A stretch of DNA of 64,000 nt from Notamacropus eugenii (taxonomy: Eukaryota > Chordata > Mammalia > Diprotodontia > Macropodidae): positions 350,203,890 to 350,267,889 of the forward strand of contig NC_092873.1 of the NCBI RefSeq assembly GCF_028372415.1. Direction: 5' to 3'. The translations under genes and the position numbers were made by a program. The notes beneath the pieces are model-generated. The model was given only the letters and a program-made list of their open reading frames with translations. It was not told the origin of the DNA and made no database searches. The first letter of the stretch is position 1. Each line of letters opens with the position of its first letter. Positions 56,460 to 64,000 of the stretch are shown here, piece after piece.

Positions 56460-57385
56460 CTCTATATCTGTGCATAGTGATATAATCCTGTAATCTGTCC
56501 CCCGAACTCTAGTTCTGGATTGCCAGATGCCTACTCAACATCTTCACTTAGATATCTCGATAATCTCTCAAATTCACCTTGTCTGAAACCAAGTAATCAT
56601 CTTGTCCCCTAAACATACCTCTCCTCCATATTTCCCTGTTTCCGTTGAGAACACCATCATCAATGTAGTTACCCAAGTTTGCAATCTCTAAATCATCCTT
56701 GCCTCTTCCTTTTCCCTCAACAACCATATCCAGAATGACAGCCAAGTAGATCCAAAGCCTCCCTCACATCCAATCCCTTTTCTACACTCAGGTAGGCACC
56801 ACCCTATTTGGGCCCTTACCATTTCTTGCAATACCCTTTAAATTGGTCTGCCTACCAGTTTCTAGTACTTACTCATCTGTCTGTCCTTCACACAGTTGCT
56901 AAATTGATATTCTGAAAACATAGATCTGACCCTGTCACTTTCCTGCTCAAACATCATCAATGGCTCCCTATGATAAGCTCTAGGATGAAAAACAAACTCT
57001 GTTTGGCATTCAAAGTCTTTCACAATTGAACTCCTTTCCCCAGACATTCCTCTTATTCCCTTTCACATACTCTGTGGTCCAGACACATTGACCTATTTGT
57101 TGTTCCCCAACCTCCTCACTCTATCTCCCCTCATCAAGTACATCCAAGCCTTTGCAAGAACTTTCTCCCATGTCTGGAAACCATTTGCTCCTCTACTGTG
57201 CTTCTTCTTATAATCAGTTTTCTTCGTCTCCCTGCAAATCTATAAGTCTTTTCTGAACTTCCCAAATGTTAATACTCTCTCCCACCTCAAATCATTTCAT
57301 ATTTACTTATCTGTTTATTTGTTTTATTCCCTGGTAGAATGTCAATTCCTTAAGGCAGGGCATTGTTTCCATCTCCAAAATATTT
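56460..57385 (+). repeat. L2 3' half, sense
   Basis: 'gctaaattgatattctgaaa', 'ccctatgataagctctagga', 'gtctggaaaccatttgctcc' and 'agaatgtcaattccttaagg'. Confidence 0.72.
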
Positions 57386-57760
57386 CTTATTTCCATGCCC
57401 TTCTCTCTATTCACATCCACCATTACCCTAGTTATGCCTTATCACCTCCACCTTGGATTGTTTCAATAATCTTCTACCTGGTCACCTGGCTCAAGTCTCT
57501 TCCAATCTATCTTTCACACATTTTCCAAAGTGGTTTTCCTCATGCACAGATCCTATCACTCAATAAACTTCAGTGGCTCCCTATTTCCTCAAGGATCAAA
57601 TGTATAGTTCCTTTGTTTAGCTTTTAATCTAGCTCCACTCTAACTCTCCAACCTGAATTTATTTCATTTTTGTTTTTGTATCCTTAAGAGCTAGAATAGT
57701 TCTTTGCACCTAGTAGACCACAAAAAATGCCTGTTGAATTAACGTGTTGATCATAGGTCC
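57386..57760 (+). repeat. Second L2 3' fragment, sense
   Basis: The L2 order starts again ('aaacttcagtggctccctat') and ends 'tttgcacctagtagaccaca'. It may be a second insertion near the end of the first L2 copy. Confidence 0.65.
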
Positions 57761-58067
57761 TAGTCTTGTCATTCCCTGGATGACCTGACATACCCTTGGA
57801 GATTCTCACAAATAATAGGAAGGCCCTTTTAGCTGGCAGCTGCCCCCTGGAGTGGGAACTTGATTTAGAAGGTTAGAATTTTGGGTTCCTCTAGCTGTAC
57901 GAACCCCACAGGAAGTATGGAGCAAGTCAGAGTTTCCATTCCATCTCTTGTTACCAGCAAGGTCAAGACATCTGGCAGTTCCTTGTCCTTTTGTCTTGGA
58001 ACAATCTGGAATAAGTCTCCCTCTTCCAGGCACATGACCATAATGATAGACAGGGCAGGGAAGGAAA
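57761..58067. other. Non-coding, no feature recognised
   Basis: Nothing recognised on either strand. Confidence 0.4.
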
Positions 58068-58322
58068 TAAGCATTTCCTAGTCCCTACTATGTGCCAGGC
58101 ACTGTGCTGAACACTTGTACTGATGTTTTTTCATTTGACCTTCACGACAACCCTGGGAGGTAGGCGCTCTTCTTATCCCCATTTAATACCTGAAGAAGCT
58201 GAGGTACACAGCATTTAAATGGCTGATTCAGGAACACACTGCTGGTAAGTGTCAGAGGCCAGATTATAACTCAGGTCTTCCTTACTCCAAGTTTAGCTCT
58301 CTATCCATGGTACCACCTGGGC
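58068..58322 (-). repeat. CORE-SINE, antisense
   Basis: 'actatgtgccaggcactgtg', a degraded core and head ending 'taccacctgggc'. Confidence 0.8.
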
Positions 58323-58789
58323 TAAGTAGGTAAGACTTTAACTTTAACTCCATATAAGAAAAAAGCACACTGGGCATTGAATGCCTTCTTATCCCACCTT
58401 GCTCCTCCCCTCCTTCCCTATTGCTCTCTAAGGGAGTTCAAATTCTGTCCCTTTTTCTTCTTTCTAGTCAGTTCAGTAATCTGCTGACTAGTCTCCATGG
58501 CCAGAACCCAATGAGGAGGTAAGAGGGTAGCATACATGATGGAAAAAAGAATTATGGGAAAAAAATATGGGAGCAGTATTTATGGTTTGGGGGAGTAGAT
58601 GAATGATTGGGCAGAAGCAAGAACTATGAACTTGGAAACCAAAGACAAAGAATTAGAGGCATCCCAGGGTAACAGAGAAGGGAGCCTTGGGACCAAACCC
58701 AGGTGCTAGTTAATGTCCTTGAATAGTGCTGAGGAGGCAACACCTCTGGTTCTAACCTACCTTTTTAAGCTTAGCTTCTCATCCTTATA
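58323..58789. other. Non-coding, no feature recognised
   Basis: Nothing recognised on either strand. Confidence 0.4.
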
Positions 58790-59460
58790 CTTGATGTCCC
58801 AGTCTGATTGGCCTAGGACATCTTACCTGATCTTGTCCTGTCCTTTGTCACCTGGAGCATTTGTGCAGGTGACCATGCACACCTAGAATTCACTCACTCT
58901 TCACCTTTACCTGTCAAAATCAACTCAGGTGCCATCACCTTTTCCCCACTAAAAAAAAAATCCAAAAAACTAAACCACACATATGCACACTGATCTCTTC
59001 CTTCTCAGATTCTCCCAGAACCCTTTGATATTTTCTCTTCCCTATTATGATCCTAAGCCTTACCTTATGTTATTATTAATTTATGTACATGCTACATTTC
59101 CCTTAGGCAGCTAGGTGGTGCAGTGGTTAGAGCACTGAGCTTGGAATCAGGAAGACTCCTGATCTGGCCTCAGACACTTACTACTTGTGTGACCTTGGCA
59201 AGTCACTTAACCCTCTTTGCCTCAGTTTCTTCACCTGTAAAACGAGCTGGAGAGGAAAATGGCAAACTACCCCAGTATCTTTGCCAGGCAAATTCCAAAT
59301 GGGGTCATAGAGAGTCAGACTTGACTGAAATGATTCAACAACAAATGTATTTCCCTTGTTAGGTTGTAAGTTCCTTGAGGGTAGAAACTGTGATACTTCA
59401 TCTCTGTACTCCACAGTATCTTGTGCAAGGTACAACCTTAGTTTATAATTTACTGAATTC
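58790..59460 (+). repeat. L2 3' end split by type A SINE
   Basis: L2 pieces 58790-59104 and 59349-59460 ('ggttgtaagttccttgaggg'). Confidence 0.65.
59105..59348 (+). repeat. Type A SINE with 9-bp TSD
   Basis: Complete head ('aggcagctaggtggtgcagt'), core and tail. Flanked by 'atttccctt' at 59096-59104 and 59349-59357. Confidence 0.88.
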
Positions 59461-59579
59461 TTAGATGTGAGCAGGACTAGTTAGTCCTTACTGGACTCAG
59501 AGTGAGCCTCTATGGCTGGATTAGAGGAATTTCCACAGCAGTCATATTGATGTACAAATTTAGAAACATCTCCCTTCAA

Positions 59580-59735
59580 CTGTTCCCATGGACTGTTTGG
59601 GCCTGACCTGTAGTAGAGCCTTCCAAGCTCATATTGGTCTGATCAGCCACAGTCAGAGAGACACACAGTGCACTGACCCCACTACAGTGATGTCATTTTT
59701 GTCATCTTGGAGAACAAAGGACAGCAACCAACCAA
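59580..59735 (+). mobile_element. RTE-like LINE 3' end
   Basis: Encodes LTCSRAFQAHIGLISHSQ, the same Cys/His motif as at 21728-21870, then 'gtgatgtcatttttgtcatc' and 'gagaacaaaggacagcaacc'. The terminus resembles that of the type B SINEs. Confidence 0.65.
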
Positions 59736-60654
59736 GAAGAATACTAAAATAAACTCCCTGTGCCATGATCTGGAATCTGTTATTGTAGTCAGGGTCATCA
59801 ACCTTCTCACTTCTCTCCCCTTCCTATGGAGCATGTTTAGAGCCACCATTCTTGGTTCTGAGGGATCACATGGAAACTTTTGGGGGACCTGTTTCTGCTC
59901 ATGTAGGACTCATCCTAAGGGATTTTTACTTTTAGATAACAGTTTTCTTATTGACTGGGGAACTGGAAGAGTTGATGAGTCAGAAGAAATACAGAAAAGA
60001 TTATCATTTTTCTTCACCTGACCTTTCTTTCCTGTGGTGAAAATGGAAAGAGTCTTTCAAGCTGTTTTCTCTGGAAGTCAGATGGGGAGGGGCTGGTTGC
60101 CCCACCTGGCCTCTGCTTGATTATGGGCACAAGGCATCTTGTCCTGACTGGGTAAGCCTGTGCCTCATTTTGGGTTGCCTCTTTTGTTTATTCTTTTCTT
60201 ATCTTAGATAAATAAGGATTTTGAGATAAACACAACCAGGTTTGGAGACCTTGTTAGACAGAGAGGCCCAGAGAATTCTGGATCCAGTGAAGGGGATGGT
60301 TTGTAACAGCAGTGACTTGGAGGAAGAGAAAATTTCTTTATTGGAGAGGATGGTGACTAACAGGATGATAGATTGATCTAAGCCTTGCTGGTTTACCAGT
60401 AGCTATTTGGACAGTGTTGACTTGAGATGAAATGTAAAATGCTTAATTAGCAGTCCTGTAAACTGTTTTATATTTTGTTAAAGTTTAAATATCAGGTTTC
60501 CAGCAGAGTCTAATAGTAGTTACGATGGCCTCAAACCCATTGGTGAGTTAGGGGATGTTTACCCCAAGCTTGTGAAAACTTCTGGCAGAACGGGCAGATG
60601 AACACAATTTGTTCCAGTGACCATGAAGGTGGCTGAAGTAGAGCTGTGGAGCAT
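59736..60654. other. Non-coding, no feature recognised
   Basis: A segment at 60080-60300 has an LTR-like feel (AATAAA-like motifs) but lacks boundaries. Confidence 0.35.
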
Positions 60655-61370
60655 TTGGAACCTGGTCAGTCATCAGACACCTACGATCCACTGCATCCCA
60701 GATCATTGTCCATCATCTTGACGTTTGTCTTGCCACTGGATTTCAACAACTCTGGAAGAGAGAATGAGGCTGATGACTTTATGTAACTGCCTCACTTAAA
60801 TCCTATTCACTGGAGAGTCAAGACATTATCCCATGGACTTATATGAACTGATGCTGAGTGAAAGGAGCAGAACCAGGAGATGGTTTGTACACAGCAACAA
60901 CCGTAGTGTGTGAGGAATTTTTCTAGTAGAGTTAGTACTTCACTGAAATGCAAGGACTAAAAAATTTCCAATGGACTCTTGAAGCAAAACACCTTCCGCA
61001 TCCAGAGAAAGAACTATGGAACTGGACTGCAGATAGAAACAGACCATTTTCTTTTGTATTATGTTTTGTTTTGTTTTATGATTTCTCCCATTCATTTTAA
61101 TTCTTCTATGCAACATGCATTTAATAGGAATGTATGTGTAGAACCTATATAATATTGTACGTTGTCTCAGACAGGGAGTGGGGAGGGAGGGGTTAATGAG
61201 GGGGAGGGAGTGGAAAAAAAATCTAAGATATATGGAAGTGATTGTGGAACACTGAAAACAAATAAAATAATTCAATTTAAAAAAAAAGACCAGAAAAAAA
61301 TAAACTAAAGACATTATCCCATGATGTCAATGATCCTCTTCAAAAATAAAGAACAAACAATAGTAGTTAT
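60655..61370 (+). repeat. Type B-related SINE split by L1
   Basis: Left part 60655-60835, right part 61308-61370 ('atgatgtcaatgatcctctt', 'aaaaataaagaacaaacaat'). Confidence 0.78.
60836..61307 (+). mobile_element. L1 3' UTR insertion with 16-bp TSD
   Basis: Starts 'gacttatatgaactgatgct' and ends in an A-rich tail. Flanked by perfect copies of 'aagacattatcccatg' at 60820-60835 and 61308-61323. Confidence 0.93.
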
Positions 61371-62584
61371 AAGTGAAGTTACTGAATCCTGGTATACATT
61401 TATTTTCTGTCAAAAACATACATGTACATGTCCTGTGTTTGACATTCCCTTTGTGTGAAGGAATAAATAATCTTTCTCTACTTCATTTAAATTGTACATT
61501 GAGTCTTTTTCACTTTCCCTCTTTTAGGGAAGCTCTAGCTGTGAGTCAATAAATAAAATTGTTCCCAGGGTATTAGAGTGGGAAATCTAATGAATTGAAG
61601 ATTGTGGGAAAAAGGAACTCCCCTCTTATTAGAGACAGGCTTGCACAGGATTGAACCTGGTCCAAAGCATATACTTGAATTCAGAGCAGAGAGTGGACGC
61701 AGGACCCTCATTTCTGTGGGTCTAGTTAAGCAGACTCTTAGGTTTAAATTTTTCTCTTATCTTTTGTCCTTATTTGAGAATAAACATATTTTCAGCAGAG
61801 CCCAGTCTCTGAGTCAGGTTAGGAGAATCTGTGGGAATCAGAGATCCCTGGAGACCAGACAAGGACTGGTAGCAGCAACAGAGAGGCAAGAGGGGGACCC
61901 ATGATTTGGTGGTTCTATAGCACTGACCCAGGGAAGATCCAGTGATATAAGGGGCTTTGAGTACATTAATGGGGTTGCTCTCTCCACAAGATTAAGCCAC
62001 CTTTATGACTTAGGACAGGATTTTCTACGGGGTTGCTGTAGTACACAGACAGACCGTCAGACAGACACACACAGTTCTAATAAATACTTGTTTTTGAAAA
62101 CATGAATTTATTCCAATGAGGTTGATATATTAGGGAACAATTTGAGCATAACTTGAATCTCACATTTGCTCATGCACAATTTTGTCCCCAGAAACAATAG
62201 GAAAGCAGAAAACTGCACCCAGTTTTGTAGGAATGCATAAAACGCACACCTCTCAAACATTTGTAAGTTCCTTCAGTTAACCTCCTGTTGTGTGTTTTAC
62301 TATTCTTTTCCATTTGTGACTTTTTCTATGTAAAAAACCCACTCATTCAACACCCCAGACTTAGTCTAAGTGTTCTACTTATTATCTGTCTTCTAGTACA
62401 GTAGGGGCTGTGGACAGAGGAGGGCTCGATTGAACTTCCATGCTGCAGCTCCGTTCTTCTGCCATGGGCATGACTTCAGCCCTGGCCCTTTCATCCTCGA
62501 GATGCCTTTGCTGAAGCCACCCTCTCCATCATAGCTGTTGACTTCTCTAAATATTATTTACTAAATATTAATACTAAATAGTAA
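61371..62584. other. Non-coding, possible old LTR remnant at 61600-61960
   Basis: AATAAAC at about 61780 and a purine-rich region after it resemble a retroviral LTR R/U5, but no paired LTR or internal region was found. Confidence 0.3.
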
Positions 62585-63765
62585 CTGTTTCTCTTTTACC
62601 CAGGAACCCTGAGGGTCTTCCCCTCCCAGTCTGATTTTTTTATTAAAGGGGCCATCCCTTGAGTAACTACTTAAAGAAGTCTGTTCATTGAATGCATGTA
62701 TTTCTCTCAAAGTGAGAATGTGATTAGACCTTAGCCTAAAAGGGTTAGAGTCTCACATCGCATCTTGGGCCATCTCTAGTTGTCCTGATGAATATCAGGC
62801 CACCGGACCCAGATGACTCCTGAGGAGAAAGTGAAGTTGGTGACCTTGCACAGCCCTCCCTCACTCAAATCAGTCAACTGCAAGTCATGTCATCATCTTT
62901 TTTTTTTTTCTCAAGAGAAAAGAGTCTGCTTCATTCTGCATTCCAATTCCATAGCTCTTTCTCTGTATGTGGATGGTATTTTGCCTCAAGAGTCCTTTGG
63001 GGATGTTTTAGGTCTTTGCATTGCTGTGAAGGGCTTAGTCTATCAGAAACAGTCCTCGTACATTGGCTGTTACTGTGTTTAGTGTTCTCCTGGTTCTGAT
63101 TCACTCAGCATCAGTTCATATAAGTCTTTCCAGGTTTTTCTGAAGTTTGACTGTTCATCATTTTCTTACAGTGCATTAATATTTCATTACATTCATATAG
63201 CACAGCTTGTTTAGTCGTTCCTCAATTGATGGGCATTCCCTTGATTTCCAGTTCTTGGCCACCACAAAAAGAGCTACTATAAATATTTTTGTACATATGG
63301 GGCCTTTTCCCATTTTATCATCTCTTTGGGATATGGCCCCAGAAGTGATATTGCTGGGTCAAAAGGTATGCACATTCCTGTAGCCCTTTGGGCATAGCTC
63401 CAAATTGCTCTCCAGAATGGCTGGATCAGCTCACAGCTCCACCAACAATGAACTAGTTTTCCAACTCTGTCACCGTTTTGTCATGTTATCCAATCTGATA
63501 GGTGTGATGTGGTACCCCAGAGTTGTTCTTATTTGCATCTCTCTAATCAATAGTGATTTAGAGCATTTTTATATGACTATAGATAGCCTTAATTTCTTCC
63601 TCTGAAAACTGCTTTGACCATTCATCAACTGGAGAATGACTTGTATTCTTGTAAATTTAACTCAGTTCTCTATACGTTTTAGAAATGTGAACTTTACTAC
63701 AGTCATGTCATCATCTTGATGTCATGGCCCTCTTCAAGAACGCAGGACAAACACAACAACCTGAC
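62585..63765 (+). repeat. Long type B element split by L1
   Basis: Left part 62585-62899 includes the extended 5' portion seen antisense at 47990-48400. The right part, 63718-63765, ends 'gcaggacaaacacaacaac'. Confidence 0.8.
62900..63700 (-). mobile_element. L1 3' fragment with 17-bp TSD
   Basis: A T run at the left, then the reversed 3' UTR and ORF2 end ('cattcatatagcacagcttg', 'ccaattctt'-type finger region, 'ctccaccaacaatgaactag'). Flanked by perfect copies of 'agtcatgtcatcatctt' at 62883-62899 and 63701-63717. Confidence 0.95.
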
Positions 63766-63937
63766 TTTACCAACCTGGCCCTGTGGGAGCTAGAGTGTAG
63801 GCCAAGCAGCAGCCCAAGGTTGAGGATGCTGTCACTATTTATTGTAGCATTTAGGTATTTCTTAACCATTTAACATGAATAAAACTGTGCTACTTTTTAA
63901 AATAAGATTCTTATTTTTTAAAAAATGTGTTACTCCT

Positions 63938-64000
63938 ATTTGTACAAAAATATTTATAGCAGCTCTTTTTGTGGTGGCAAAGCGTTGGATGTTGAGGGGA
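63938..64000 (+). mobile_element. L1 ORF2 end fragment, cut by window edge
   Basis: 'acaaaaatatttatagcagc' and 'tctttttgtggtggcaaag' match the ORF2 end (IFIAALFVVAK). Confidence 0.8.

Noticed and set aside
61600..61960. Solo retroviral LTR
   Set aside because: An AATAAA-like motif and loose resemblance only; no TG/CA ends with a duplication, no primer-binding site and no paired LTR.

Overview
The window is vertebrate nuclear DNA, most likely from a marsupial. The evidence is its repeats: dozens of tRNA/CORE-type SINEs (the 'cagacacttactagctgtg' family, related to MIR and Mar1) with RTE-like 3' tails; L1 3' ends of the type common in opossum and Australian marsupial genomes; long degraded L2 copies on both strands; and a CR1/L3-type reverse transcriptase remnant. 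I cannot tell the species. I found no prokaryotic, organellar or intact viral features.

One protein-coding gene can be supported: a complete TMEM92 orthologue on the minus strand, in five coding exons between 30762 (ATG) and 26077 (stop). The spliced product is 167 residues. It has a signal peptide, a six-cysteine extracellular module, one membrane helix, a cysteine-rich juxtamembrane segment, two PPxY motifs and the family-typical NPAF carboxyl terminus. All exon boundaries are GT/AG and keep the frame. In human, TMEM92 lies between COL1A1 and XYLT2. If synteny holds, XYLT2 lies off the left edge and the 5' side of COL1A1 off the right edge, but no exon of either is visible here.

Layout: 1-24 kb is repeat-dense intergenic DNA (SINEs, four L1 pieces, four L2 copies). 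It includes a 220 bp inverted repeat at 97% identity. 24-31 kb holds TMEM92 with its putative 3' UTR and promoter. 31-36.3 kb is a block of antisense LINE remnants (L1, then CR1/L3). 36.3-46.2 kb is relatively poor in repeats, with low-complexity tracts and possible regulatory DNA. 46.7-64 kb is again repeat-dense: antisense and sense L2, RTE-tailed SINEs, a palindromic MITE, and several nested insertions with recognisable target-site duplications.

I found no previously undescribed biological system. The most useful observations are the TMEM92 gene model with its 26-nt second exon, the long near-perfect inverted repeat, several dated nested insertions, the modular SINE tails, and the repeat-poor block expected to lie upstream of COL1A1.
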